64,000 nucleotides of DNA from Macrostomum hystrix (lineage: Eukaryota; Platyhelminthes; Macrostomidae): contig CATNEN010000038.1 in assembly GCA_950097015.1 (NCBI GenBank), positions 9,434,001 to 9,498,000 of the forward strand, in the 5' to 3' direction. Within the stretch, counting starts at the first letter, position 1, and each line of letters opens with the position of its first letter. Position numbers and translations under genes: made by a program. The notes beneath the pieces were generated by a model. The model was not told the DNA's origin. It saw nothing but the letters and a program-made list of their open reading frames with translations, and ran no database searches. Shown piece after piece: positions 22,494 through 35,269 of this stretch.

Positions 22494-22583
22494 TCACTTG
22501 GTCTTCTTGGTCTTCTTGGTCTTCTTGGTTTTCTTGGCAGCTGCTAATCGATCCGGTCTGTTGCGCTTGACTTTGTCTGTTGG
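22494..22583 (-). CDS. Candidate terminal exon of a Lys-rich protein (partial)
   Basis: On the minus strand a good pyrimidine tract and AG acceptor (about 22584-22600) precede an open frame reading PTDKVKRNRPDRL, AAA, then four KKT repeats and a stop (22494-22496). A minus-strand AATAAA lies about 145 bp downstream. A basic C-terminal tail like this is typical of ribosomal or chromatin proteins, but no upstream exon was found. It may be chance coding through a 9-bp microsatellite (ggtcttctt). Confidence 0.35.
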   Translation of the reverse strand, partial: PTDKVKRNRPDRLAAAKKTKKTKKTKKTK

Positions 22584-22683
22584 CTAACAAAGGACGAGAG
22601 AGAATCAGATTACTTGTCGGTTTTCCTTGAGCTCGAAATTCACAATTCACAATCTGATTCCATTTCGACTCCCCTTGCAAAAG

Positions 22684-23962
22684 GCGATTTGGAATACTGC
22701 TCCGCATCTCAGAGTGTGCAAGCTGATGACACCGTGAAGGAAATCGCCAGCCACTTTGCTGCCGGTTCTTTAGCCTATCGCAACAACATGCGCTGCTCCT
22801 GGAACATTCGGGCACGGTCTGGCTGGATGGTAGCGGCCTGGTTCACCTACGTGGACTTGGAGAGTTGCTGAGACTCTTTGTCTCTGCTGAATGGTGCCAG
22901 AGGTACTACAATCACCACCGTTGGACAACAAATGTCACGGATGTTCAACTCGCCCTGATACGTGTCGGAATCGAACTCCATGACAGTCCGATTCTACAGC
23001 GACCATTTGGTGACAGGACTATGATTCCGACTCCAGTTCAGAGCGGTCAGAAGAGGTTAGTGCTCGCTCTATGAAAATGAGGCATTATGAAAATGAACCG
23101 AAAATCGACATTTGCTTTGATAAGACGACTCGTTTCGAACGACAATGTGCATGTTAACGTTTAAGCGTATCTTCTGAGCTAGATAGTTTGGTAAATATAA
23201 TGAATAATGGATGAAAGTTTAGATCCAGGATCTCGCTTGCTTACTTGAGACATGAGAAATAATACATTGTTTATCATTAGCAACAAACTTTATGCGTTCA
23301 TAATTGGAATATATACATTGATAATAGAAGTTACAGACATGAAGAGGCAGATGGTAGAGAAATTTCCTTCATCGCAAAGTAAAAGTACTCAGTGTTTTAG
23401 TTAATATTTTGTGTTTTTCTCCGTTTCCAGTGTGGCGGAAAAATATTTCCTCCTGGTCAAGATTCTATCAATCATCATAGGGATTGTGTCTTTGGCTGCC
23501 ATAGTTTTGGTCGGATGGCAGATTATAAAGGTGCTTTTTAAGAGTTGAAAATAATCTGCTTTTTATGTTACAAACTCGACTTCAATTAGATAACAAGAAA
23601 CTTCTTGACGTTCTAAAGAAGACGACGGAATGCTCAAATAAGCAAGATTATTTTAAGGTACGTTGGTGTTTTCTTTATCTTCATCTGAGCGGTCCTGGTC
23701 TTTGTGCACTTTGTGAACTTTAGACAAAGTCACAGCACATGTACACCACTGTTGTACACCATGTACACCACTACATGTACACATGTGCCAGCGTAGTATC
23801 ATATATATCATTATATCATTATAGTATTACAGGAATATTTATTGGGGGAGTTATACTTTTCCCTCTCCGCCTAGCAATCGATGCATGCTCCACTTTTATC
23901 GCACTCTAATTAAGCAGAGTTCCGAGAATCTGATCAAAGACGCCAACCTGAAAAAGGAAAAT
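22684..23962 (+). pseudogene. Broken CUB receptor paralogue
   Basis: A CUB-type exon at 22684-23055 starts with EYCSASQSV and includes NNMRCSWNIRARSGWMVAAW, closely like the CUB exons of the intact gene at 27652. After AWFTYVDLES the frame shifts and runs into TGA. In the shifted frame two further stops occur (22956, 23032), yet the domain remains recognisable (DSLSLLNG, MTVRFYSD). A transmembrane exon follows (23431-23530: LSIIIGIVSLAAIVLVGW), then two short cytoplasmic-type exons (23590-23657, 23915-23962). The transmembrane and next exon do not join in frame. It is the decayed 3' half of a paralogue; no intact N-terminus is seen. Confidence 0.75.
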
Positions 23963-24221
23963 GTGAGAAAAACTAATTCGCTTGATCAAGCACTGGTTAA
24001 TTGGTTTGCCAACAATTTGTTATTTGATGCAATATGTTTTTAACGTAGTACGCAGTACATTTTTTGCAGAAGTTGAAACTTTTATTTCGAAAATGACAAT
24101 CGAAAATAAATTAAGAACAGTATCGACACAAATCGACACCCACCAAAAGCATGCGTCTTATTATTGATAACGACACGAAAAGATAATAAGTCTGCAGAGG
24201 CTTCGGTATTTTTGCTAAAAG

Positions 24222-24600
24222 TGAGGGATGAGTGGCAGAGCTGTCAACGCGATTGTCTCTCGCTAAGCTCCCTAAGCTCGATTACGTGGCGAGGCCACAT
24301 GTTTTGGGGCGCAGCCGCCGAGAGAAGGCATGGGGGCTTGTCGTGCAATTTATGCACTTAAGGGTCAACCTCCAAGGCACAGTGAGTGTACACTGCCTGA
24401 CGATGAGAAAGTCAGGGCAGATGACTACACTATAGTGTGAGTGTGTGCCTGCGTACCGTATCTGTGTGCGTGTGTGCTCAGGAGTCAGCGAAATGGGCAG
24501 AATTGCCTCCTCGCGCTGGCAGCAGGTCTAGTGTCACCAAATGATGTGCCACTGCCAACAGCCCTCCTGCAAATTATTATTTTTTTTTCTTTTTTTATTT
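24222..24600 (+). mobile_element. tRNA-derived SINE, family A
   Basis: Plus-strand near full-length copy. It has a diverged A-box (tggcagagctgtcaacg), a B-box region (agctcgattacg), the shared body (cagccgccgagagaaggc, cactgcctgacgatgagaaag) and an (att)/(t)n tail around 24570-24600. Confidence 0.88.
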
Positions 24601-25740
24601 TTATTATGGCAAAGACAAGATTTTTCATTAAAGTACGGTAAAGTAAGTATGCTGCTTGCCCTCTCTATATACAAAACTTAAATGAGAACTGTAACGAGTG
24701 AAAATCAAACCAATGTAAAGCTGCAAATAACATTGTATATCTTTCAGGTTTGTCCTTGTAGTATAGAAAATTCACTTGGTTGAACAGCTACCCATTCGTT
24801 GTAGATGAACATGTGACGATTAAAATACGAAGACCGAGTCAGAGCGGTGGCGATTGTAATTTAACGGCAACTTAGAGTCAGTAATGTCTGTAGTGTAGCG
24901 GTAGCACTTTTATTCTGGATGCACTGGGACGTCGACAAGCAGGGCGTTATGTAAGGCGTTGAAGCTCGTTAATGGTAAGTGTTAGACAGAACAGAACCGA
25001 ATGGAGCGGAGTGTGGTGAGAGAATGGCACAGTACGAAAACGGAGAAGGGCGAGAGTGAGAATGCTAATGAGGAGGAAAGGAACAGAATGTGAGGCGCGA
25101 GCGGGCCTAAAGCCCTCAGTTAAGTTAGGCTAACTGCAAAACATAGCGATCGATAACTCCGGCCAGACAGAGCTCGCACGCTCATTGGCCGGGGGGGAAA
25201 TACATTAAGATACGCGTAGGAAATTGCTAGAATGGCGCGATATGCGTTTACGGTTACTAACAGTAGTGCCCTAATCATTTGACTTAATTATGTGAACTAA
25301 CAGAAGTGGATGACATTACACGATGAGTTAAAACGGCCCAAGTTAGTACATAATTAGGAATTCGCAAATTAAGCATGTAATCAACGCATAGAGTAAATTC
25401 GCAGGGGCGCCTACAACAAGTGACAACGTCACAAACATACATAAGCTCATAAGTTTAAGCTGTACGAGTGAATCTGACGGCCTGACGTTTGTAGCCGTTT
25501 GACGTTTTGACGTGACGTTTGACGATAATGTGCGTATACTTCAATAGTGGTAGTGTAGTGTCGGCATGTTTTTATAATGCGTATATTTCTACTTGTAGTA
25601 ACTTATTCGCGCACGTCAATATTATGAATTATTTTAATGTATCTGATAGGTTAGTTGTTTGTACATGCGCACCCCAGCCAGGCCTCACGCGACCGGCCGG
25701 TCACCCCTGCTCTACAGCCAAGGCATCAGACTAGCCCTGG
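24601..25740. other. Unassigned region
   Basis: No recognisable coding frame. Composition becomes more GC-rich toward the right end, around the candidate promoter. It could be part of an unrecognised transposable element. Confidence 0.35.
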
Positions 25741-25754
25741 TCTGGTGGGCCCAA

Positions 25755-26051
25755 CCAATGGGAGGACGGCTAGCCGATTGAAGTGAACCGACTTAAGTGC
25801 GACACCCCGAGCCGGGCCAATCAGCAGCCGGTTCGTTAACCGGCAGGGTCGACCTGGCAGAAGAACAAGCGGCGCGGCCGGCACCCAGGCTTTGATGAGG
25901 GCTGGGGCGGGCGCTTGACTATAAAACTGACTATTGCGCTGAAATATTGTTCTCATGTGATTCTGGTCTCGCGTTCGACCTTGCTCTTGCTCTTGATCTT
26001 GATATTGTTCTCATTCGTGTTACGCATCCTAGTAAATAGATACCGGGACAG
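25755..26051 (+). promoter_or_regulatory. Candidate CCAAT/TATA promoter and non-coding 5' exon
   Basis: A GC-rich stretch contains CCAAT at 25755-25759 and 25817-25821 and TATAAAA at 25920-25926. A transcript starting near 25950 would reach a splice donor, gggacag|gtaaac, at 26051/26052. The next plus-strand gene is the nine-CUB receptor (27652), so this may be its promoter with a 5' UTR exon. An LTR of an unrecognised retroelement is the main alternative. Confidence 0.4.
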
Positions 26052-27651
26052 GTAAACCGGTCCAACTAGTTAGTCAAAGAAAACCCCCACACTCAACCCC
26101 ACGTCAGTAAGTAGCTTGCGCTGAGCTCGGTACGTCTGGCCAACTGCTGACGGAGTGTTAGATAGGGATTGGCAAGCACGGAAGCACTCTCCATATCGCC
26201 GACAATCATCGGTGGGACGCCGTCGAACAGACATTAGGTGTGGCACGATAGAACTATCGTTGTGCCATAGTGCAGAAGTGCTTGCTGGTCGCCTCGGTTT
26301 TATGTTAGGGATTTTGGTTAGGTTTCGCGTTATTTGTCTTGTTTGTTATAGGGACTATCTGTTTGTCTAGGATTTATTTGTGTTGTTTATCGTGTCGTAT
26401 TATCGAGTAGAGTTCGTGTTTTGTGTTGCGGTTATCGAGATTTTGTTAGTGCGAATTGTGAATTAGATTGAATTAAGTACAGTACCTGGCAGGGGACGAA
26501 AAGAGCGCTGCCAGGGGAATTGATCAGTGATCATAGCTTTCTCTTATTTACTAATTAACACTTAAATATCAGCTGTTTAGCTTGGGATTTGAATCGTCTT
26601 GTCTTCGTTATTTTCGAGTTGCGAAAAGGGAATCTCTCACAAAGAGTAGGACACCCGACCTCATTTAGGAATCTCAACGTAAAGAGAGACCTAAGTCAAA
26701 ATATCACAGTAGTGTACTCGTACTATGGGACTTCTTATGTATGTTAAAATAGCCATTAGGTTATAAGTTCCTTTATTAGACATAATAATCGAAATGATCG
26801 CAAATCGCAGAAATTTCTGCGATGTGTATGATAGCGTACAGTATTCTATTGCTGAGATTTCTGACAACACTGTTAGACTTGATAAAAAATGCTTTGAAAA
26901 ATACGCATTTTTTTTCAAAACTGCCATACGGACTGAAGCTGTACTACTGTAGAATTAGTTGTGTCTTTCACGCCACACAGGTTTATTACGAAGTAAAAAA
27001 TGCGGAAAACTTTCTTAAGTCCAGTTTTTCTAAGGGTGACGCAGGTTAAATCTGTGCTAGCTAGCAATGTGGCAATTCATTTTCGCCTTGTCATCTTACT
27101 GTGCGCATATAAATGCCCGGAGAGCGGACTTATAAAAAAGTAGCATTGAAAACGAGTGCTTGACAAGGACAAACATTGTTCAGAAACACGGATCCTACTT
27201 TCTACTCGTAGTTTAACATTCTGCTAATGAATTTTTGCTTCGCAGAATCTCTCGCTGCTGCTGCTATCGTATTTTCATGCTGCTCTCTGCTTCACCCGCT
27301 CACACAGCAGTGGCGCTGTGTCCTACAATTGCCATACGAGCTAAGAGTGTGTTCTCACCAGCTTGCATAGTTCACGTCGGGGTTGATGCTTGTAGAAGCC
27401 TCCCAACTGAACCGCATTCTTCACGAAAGAATAAATTTTAAGCACTGAGTTTAATTGAACGCAGACAATTATAGGCTCAACCGAAAGACCCTTCTACTCG
27501 TAGCTTGCGTCCGCGTCGCGTTTCTGTGGATATAATCCGTCTGCAAACTTTTGCCTCAATCTAGACCGAAATTTAAAACAATCTAAAGACGCTCATCTGC
27601 TTAAAATTAAGGTTACAAAAATAAGAAATTTGAAAACTGAGAAGTAGAGGC
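26052..27651. other. Region upstream of the nine-CUB gene
   Basis: No recognisable coding sequence. If the candidate promoter at 25.8-26.05 kb serves the CUB gene, this stretch is its first intron. Confidence 0.35.
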
Positions 27652-30600
27652 ATGGCCCTACAAATTGAAATGAGTAAGTTATAATTTAGTGGGTTTTTAG
27701 TTTGATAACTTCAGCATTCAAAGCACCTGCATTGTCACGGATTTCAGATTTCAAGGCTTGCCTTGTTCTGCTGGCATTGATCAATCTGAAACAGGTGGCT
27801 ATGTGCAGAGGTCAAACAGCCTGTAAGTAGTGAAACAAAAATGATATAAATTTAAATTGAAACTCACTTTCAAATGACGTTATTCCTTACCACCCCAGAC
27901 TGCAGCAGCAGCCTTCAGAGGCTCTCAGTGGACGATGGCGGTCAAATCGCCAGCCACAGCGAAATCGGAGTAGCAAACTACTCAAACAATCTGCAGTGCT
28001 ATTGGGAGCTCAGCTCGGCGCCTGGTAGCAGAATCATTGCCTGGTTCTCCTACATTGACCTAGAGGTGCCGAATGACATTGTGACACTGTATGACGGCCT
28101 GGTCACATCGCCTGTTATTGCGGCTGTCAGTCAGTCCGACTCCACTGGCTACATATCGCCAAAGTTTGTATCAACTCAGAATGTCATGACTGTGTACTTC
28201 TACACCAACAACAAAGATGCCAATAAGGGCTTCAGATTGCAGTACAACGCAACGAACACATGTAAGTTAATTTTAAATACAAAACCTACACTCATTTATT
28301 CATCTTTCTTTTCTACTTCAAGTAGTGCACTTCAAGCTTGTAGTGTGAATGATGAAGACGAAGGATCGACATGATTCGACAGTTTTCTCATGTTGCTTCA
28401 TTTCAGATGTAAAATGATCCCAATAGATTTTCTAGCGCACAATTTGTTCCAAAAAAGCAAGTAAAAAGCAAAAAAAAAACTCTAACTTGGTGAGGAAGCA
28501 TTGAGCAAAAAACAGTTTTACAAAGCAGCTAAATTTAATATTATAATTTCTTACCAGTCATTTTGGGGGTCAGTGGCAGAGCGATTAACGCGTTGTCCTC
28601 TCGCACCAAGGTCCCTGAGCTCGATTTCGCGGCGAGGCCACATTTATTTGGGGCGCAGCCGCGGAGAGAAGGCTTGTGGGGCTTGTCGTGCAATTTATGC
28701 CCTTGAGGTCCAACCTCCAAGGCACAGAGAGAGTGTAGAAAGCCAGGGCAGATGTACACACCTGTGTGAGCGTGTGCCTGCGTAAAGTCTGTGTGCATGG
28801 GTGCTCAGGAGTCAGCAAAATGGACAGAACTGACTCCTCGCTGGCTGCGGGCTATTGTAACCAACTGATGTGCCATTGTCTGCAGCCCTGCAGCAATGAT
28901 ATTATTTGCCTGTCATTTCATAGATCGTCTGTTTTAGGTGAGGTATGGGTCAGATTTGAGATGACTCAAGAATCAGATATTTCAGCACAGGGACATTGAT
29001 TCTGTTGGACCAATGCCCCCTCTTATTTGCCTTTGCCTCCTAAGTCCCCACAAGAGCATAATTATCAATGCCTGAATGGTTATACGTCGATTGGATTAAA
29101 CGACTCTATTTTTCAGCAAGCTCTGGCTATTGCATGCCGATCAGTTTTGACAGCATCTCGAACTCATCCGGTTCAATTGTGAGCCACTTAGGCTACGACC
29201 AAAGCACACTTTACGCTTCAAACATGTCTTGCCGTTGGACACTGCCGGCCGTGTCGGGACAGTTCGTTCAACTCACAGTTGGCAACTTCTCCATCGCCAC
29301 AGTGGACTGCCTGACCATCACACGAGGCAGAACTGGTGGCAGCAATAATCTGAATCTGTGCGGATGGAAAGCCGACACGCAGCTGGTCCTTCAAATGGAT
29401 GGCAACATTCAGATTACGTTCACGTCAAACGGAGCATTGGTATCCAGTGGTTTCATAATCAAGTTTGAGTATAAGGACTGTGAGTTTTTGAGTTTGCTTT
29501 TGTTTTTTACAACAAATTTGCTTTAATCACAGTGGTTTATCTGTATCAGCGTAGTTAAGAAAAGTCATTTATTAGTTTCGGACGCCTAAGACTCCTAAAG
29601 GGCAATGAGGACATGCGCAAGTACGTTATTCGTATTGAAATTCGTTAAAACCACAGATACCAGTGGTTTCAGCAGCCCTAAAAAAGCTACTAAAACCACA
29701 AAATTATATTTATATATACATAACTTAATTTGATATGTACGAGTGTGTAAAACGCAACCTGTACTTACAAACCGAATATCAGTAAAAGAAAAAGCTAAAA
29801 CTATTCCCTATCGTCTCCATTCCAGACTGTCAAGAAAATCAAAACTTCACGTCGAGCCCTGGCGAAATTGTGAGCCACACGGGTTTGCAGTTCTCCCTAA
29901 GCTACTGGCTTGGCATGCGCTGTTCCTGGTACATTGTGGCACCGCCTGGTCAGCAAATCTGGATGTGGTTCACATACTTCAGTCTAAGTTACCCTTACCC
30001 ATACGACACCGTCTACATCGACGATGCTGGTGGTCCAACTCTGGCTAACATTCCGGGACACAGTTCACCGTCAACAGCAGGCTATCAGTCGACCACGAAT
30101 ATTGTGAACGTCAAATTCTTTACATACAACTATGCAAGCCCTGGATTTAGGCTTCAGTACAATTTCACTAAGCTGTGTAAGTGCCACTTCAAATTCGATT
30201 ATTCTATCACTTACTGAATGAGGATTTGATGTACAGTAGCTAGGGTGATCCTTACACACCTATTTTGATTTCTAGACTGCTATGGATTTGAAAACCTAAA
30301 CGCAACTGGCACCACCGACCGAATCGTGAGTCACACACGGGTTTCGAGCATTATCTACCTGAACAACATGGACTGCTACTGGCGGCTGAATGCACCGACG
30401 GGGCAACGAGTTGCTGCCTGGCTGCAGCACACGAGTATTGAAAGCAAAGACAAGCTCACTCTCTATGATGGAGTGAACGGTTCCAATGTGATTACCACAA
30501 TAAATGGGCAATCCTCCGTCATCTTCGTGTCAACGTCGAGTATTATGACAGCTCGATTCAATACTGACAGCTCCGGTGCTGGTACCGGTTTCATTTTAGC

Positions 30601-33600
30601 TTTCAAAGCTGTTCCTAGCTGTGAGCCTTGTTGCGTCTCTTGAATAAGACCTTGATACCAAAAAGTATAGTGGCTACGCTAAACTTAAGTTAGACAAGAT
30701 GTAAGTCTAGTGGTAAAACCACACCCGCTCCTTAATTTGGCATCCATCGCTTCAGTCCATATGTTAGGGCTGAGGACACAGACACCTAATTTTCTAAGCC
30801 ATCTAATGCTGATACCCAGAGGGGGGTAAATAGCAGAGTGGTGGACGCGTTTGCCTCTCGCACCAAGGTCACTGAACTCGATTACGCGGCGAGGCCATAT
30901 TAAATTCAGGCGCAGCCGCGGAGAGAAAGCGTGGTCCAGCCTCCAAGGCATAGTAGAAGTGTACACTGCCTGACAATTAGAAAGTCCGGCAGATGTACAC
31001 ACCTGTGTGAGTGTGTGCCTGCGTACAGTATCTGTGTGCTTGTGTGCTTAGGAGTTAGCGAAATAGGCAGAAGTGTCTCCTCGCGAGCTGCAGGTCTAGT
31101 GTCAGCAATTTGATGTACCAATGCCTGCAGCCAAAGGCAAATGGTAATACGGAAATTAAAGCTACCCTTGTTCATGCTCACCCAGAGACAAAAACTATTT
31201 ACTATAACCTCAGTTTCGAACTCCCAGCCTCTCGGGTAGAATTCCGAAGCACTAACCAATGACCTGCAACATCTCTATGCCTGAGTGAGGATAAGCGTAT
31301 TGGGTTTCAAACAAAGCAACCGTGCAGAAATGGCAGCGAATTTAGCTAACTCCACCTGCCACAAATTTCTAGGAAACCTTTGATTGAGTACAAAATTTAT
31401 CAATAAAATACAAAACTACGTTTCAGCTGCAGGCTGCGGGGTCATCAACTTCACCAGCACATTCAGCGGTGTCATTAACAGTCACATTGGCTACGATCCG
31501 GTCGAAATCTCTGCCTATGCTGCTAACCTAAATTGCCTGTGGAACTTGCCCAGACGACCTGGCTACTATATATATGCGTTCATCAGAACCTTCTACATTA
31601 GCTCTGGAGATTGCCTTAGGCTATCAACCAAGTTCACAGACACGGTGGCGACTCCTGGCAGCGATACGGATGTACAGTATTGCGGCTGGAATGCCGGAGG
31701 TTTGAGCTGGGTCACCACCGGCGATGCCCAGATCACCTTCACCTCTGACAGCCAGTTTGAGTCGACTGGTTTTGTCATCCAGTTCTATTATGAGCAGGGT
31801 AAGCAGAAGAAACTGCATTGAAGGCCCTCGTGTATCCTTAATTGAGTGCCTGAGTCGTGTATTCCTGAGTTCAAACTGAAGTTCTGAAGTTTGCACTGCC
31901 TAAATAATAGCAGCTAAGATCGAGCGTACCTTATGACATCAGTTACAATACTTCTCACTCTTGCGTTTTAGCCTGCCCAAGTGTTCAGCAATGGAACGCT
32001 GACAATGGCGAAGTTCTGAGCCAAACAAACGCTGGCAGAACCCACTACTTGAATTCGCTGGTGTGCAACTGGCAAATCAGCGTGTCGCCTGGCAAGCAGG
32101 TCATCGCCTGGTTCACCCATAGTAGCATGCATTGGAGTGATCCAGTCACGCTCTTCGATGGACTGACCGGCGCAACCACTTTAGTAAGCACACATGGCCC
32201 TCCATTGAACTCTGGCTATCGGTCATCATCCAACTTCATGAGGGTTAGATTCACAGCCGACACTGGCGCATTCACGCATTACACTGGCTTTCGACTGCGG
32301 TACAGCATCACCGAGAACTGTGAGTAACTGAGAGAGTCAACATCGAACAATAAGTGCCCTGCGTACAGTTAATATTTATTTTCTTGCTTTTGATTGGGTT
32401 TCAGTCTGTTCTGGCAGGCGCACGCTAACTGGTGACAGCGGCGAGATCTCCAGTCACAACAACGCGTCCAGTCCCAGCTATCTGACCCACATGAGCTGCT
32501 ACTGGCTCATTGTGGCGCCACCTGAAAATAATGTGATTGTTCAGTTTACTGATTTTAATATATCAGTGTATGACAATATCTACATTGACGATGGCATAAC
32601 TGGTTCGAGAATCGCAACCGTAAGCGGTAGCAACTCATTGGTAACAGCCAGTTCCTGGTCGCTTGTGTCAGCCACCAATAACATGCTTGTGTCCTTTGTA
32701 TCTCAGTCTGGCCAAATATCTGCAGGCTTCAGAATAACTTACACGACTACGCAAAGGTGTAAGTTTTAAACCTACAGTATTAGGGTCATCCCATTGTGAA
32801 AAATTTTCATTGTCAAAAAACTGTATGCTTTTCAATTTTATCACAAAATAACATGCATTGGAGTGCCGCATTATTCACCGCATTATATAGTGTGTAATAC
32901 GCACTTTAAGTACGTAAAATATATTGAGCGGGATTGAATCAAAGCGTCAGATTTCGAGTAGGTTCCTCTGGCTAATTTTATGCTGGTGATAGCCAGCAGC
33001 TAGCAGACAGTAGCCGGCAAGCTGGTAGTGGCAAGCTAGCAAGCTGGTAACTGGTAGCTGGCAGGCCTGTAGCTTGGAAGCTGGAAGCTGGTTCAGTTTG
33101 ATGGCCATACTACATGGCCAAACTAACTTTTTCCAGCATTAGTTTCTGCATGGAGTATAATTTTCGTGCTCTCAAAACGCGTTTTCAGTTTGTCGAAACA
33201 TGCAGCTTCTGTCCAGCGAAGCTGGAGAGATATGGAGTCACTCGTCCGCTGGCGCCAGCAGATTCGCAATCACTTCCACGTGCTATTGGGTAATCAGCGT
33301 ACCTCCATCGAAGCGAGTGCTGGCCCGCTTCAGCCTGTTCAACTTGACCTCCTCATCAGAATCAGTTTTCTTGTATGATGGTTTTGTGGGCTCGTCGGTT
33401 CTATCTGAATTGTACAATACTTTCTCCGATACTTCGCGGACATTTTTAACCTCAGAAAATTCCATGACGATAAAACTGACCATATACAGTGGCCGCTCTC
33501 TTGGCTTTAAATTGAGTTATATCGCTACAGACAGTTGTAAGTTTACTTGGTCTTTTGCCAACAAAAAGTTTCTTTTCTTAAAAAATCTATGACAGGAAAA

Positions 33601-35059
33601 ATAACCTAAAATTTTAGTGTGCGAAAAGTACAAGCTGATCAGTGGAGGCAGCGGTGAGATCAGCAGCCATTCCGGCGTCGGATCCTCACCCTACCCGAAT
33701 GGCCTGCGGTGCACGTGGCAAATCATTGGCCCATCTGGAGCTCAGGTTTCTGCCAATTTGGCTTACTTCAACTTGCTGACCTCCGCTGACTTGATCACAC
33801 TTCAAGAGGGAGCGGACAATACGGCCATTGTCACCGTTCGGGGCGGCGTCTCCAGTTGGCCGACGAGGTTTCTGACTCTGTCCAACATTCTCACCATCAC
33901 GTTCGTTTCCGGGAATGGAGGGAGCGGACTCGGCTTCCGGATTCAGTACAGCACTGGAGAAATCCGTGAGCTAGTTTTCGCCATTTTCAATTTCATTAGT
34001 GAGTACTCAAAGACTCCATCGTTATTGCAGTACCCGCCGAGACGAGCAGTACAACTCGTCAGACGAATTCGCCTCCTGCAATTTCAACAAGCTCAGTGGA
34101 TCTCCGAGCCTCTTCAGCAGCGGCAAGCCCCTTCACGACAACTGCAAGTCAGCCGCTGCAGCCAGGTGGGCCAGATCGTTAATTAGTTCAATATACGAGG
34201 GGTGCCCACATAGTAATGTTACTTTTGCTGTTTGGGGACATTTTGTCGACGCAAGTCTGGTGTCGTTCGAAAGCGGCAAGACTCATTTTAAAATTAGTTA
34301 AAACTGATTGGGATGCATATGAAGGAGACGTGTGCATCTAAGTCGAGGGAGATCAGCCATGCTTATTCAGAAGCTCGAATGTCTGCTAAAAACACCCGCC
34401 GGTTTAATAAGATATAATTTTCGTTTAAACTTTCAACTATAATGGTTTTCTCATCTTGAAAGTGACTGTTGCATTTTAGAAGCCCAGACAACGATGCCAA
34501 CCTATGTTTTGGTCTTGGCCATCGCAATTCCAGCTGTCCTACTGGTTGTCGGTGCTATTGTGATTGCTGTTATTTTGCACAAGGTAACTAACTGCCTTCG
34601 AGTTAGAAAAACAGCAGTAAAGATAAATGTACAACATGAATGTCAGTCTGATTTCGAATGAATCTTTTTAGCGATCTCTGCAGCAGCCGCAAATCCCAAC
34701 TGGTCGAGTGAACTCGTACAAGGATGTGAGGAAAATTAGAAATAAAAATAGATTCGGAAGCTAAATGTTATTCGATCTATATTTTCATTGTACAATATTT
34801 GCAGGGCACTCTCGGTACACTACCTGATGATTCCACAGATCCGGTAAAATAGCGCTTTGTGTTTTAAGTTGTTATAACTTGCTCGTATCATGTACTGAAT
34901 GTACTGATCATGTACTGATTTCCATCTAATCATGTACTGAAACCCTCTCATCAGGACGGATACTTGAAGGCAGATACCTCACCGAGCAAGGCTGAAGAGG
35001 AATACGACTACATCGGCATGGAAGGCCAGGGTGCAGATGCTAAAGCGCGACATGGGTGA
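27652..35059 (+). CDS. Nine-CUB-domain single-pass membrane receptor, 16 exons
   Basis: Exons are 27652-27673, 27748-27822, 27899-28261, 29117-29479, 29826-30176, 30276-30620, 31427-31798, 31972-32319, 32405-32758, 33189-33536, 33618-33965, 34031-34165, 34480-34583, 34672-34725, 34805-34843 and 34955-35059. All junctions are GT-AG and in phase, giving about 1241 residues. The first two exons give a signal peptide (core FKACLVLLALINLKQVAMC). The next nine each encode one CUB domain, and each is a phase 1-1 exon. Most CUBs keep only the first Cys pair. The second and fifth have an extra pair (DCL...CGW) and form a subtype. A Ser/Thr-rich mucin-like stalk follows, then one transmembrane segment (VLVLAIAIPAVLLVVGAIVI) and a tail containing EEYDYIGM, a YxxM motif. 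CUB domains bind proteins or glycans outside the cell; the ligand is unknown. Confidence 0.88.
28563..28905 (+). mobile_element. tRNA-derived SINE, family A, full length
   Basis: Lies in intron 3 of the nine-CUB gene. Perfect A-box TGGCAGAGCGA-type head, gagctcgatttcgcgg B-box region, the shared body (cagccgcggagagaaggc, ctccaaggcacag, acacctgtgtgagcgtg) and an end at ctgcagccctgcagcaat. Confidence 0.9.
30820..31130 (+). mobile_element. tRNA-derived SINE, family A
   Basis: Lies in the intron between the fourth and fifth CUB exons. Head gtaaatagcagagtggtggacgc, body with cgcagccgcggagagaaagc and cactgcctgacaattag, ending around ccaatgcctgcagcc. The simple tail is poor. Confidence 0.87.
34193..34440 (+). 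mobile_element. Possible mariner terminal-repeat fragment
   Basis: Intron 12 of the nine-CUB gene contains tacgaggggtgcccacatag followed by taatg. This resembles a mariner inverted terminal repeat and the one at 21567. No transposase segment or partner repeat was identified. Confidence 0.35.
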
Positions 35060-35269
35060 ATATCAGTGAAGAATCTAAACTCGGTCTACTGCTTTCCTTA
35101 TCCTAGTGAATTCAAAGCGCGATTGCTATCCTAAACGTATATACTAAAACGGCCCTTCTAAGGCCTCTTTGTTACATCAGCAGCAGCAACAGACGTGTAA
35201 ATTCTAGCAAATTTTATAAAAGTTATTTTTACGTCACTTCTGCTAAAAGCTTACTGTTTTATGGGTGAT

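Noticed and set aside
24880-26490. A solo LTR covering the GC-rich promoter region
   Set aside because: TG...CA ends and a target duplication could not be matched, so only the promoter-like motifs were reported.
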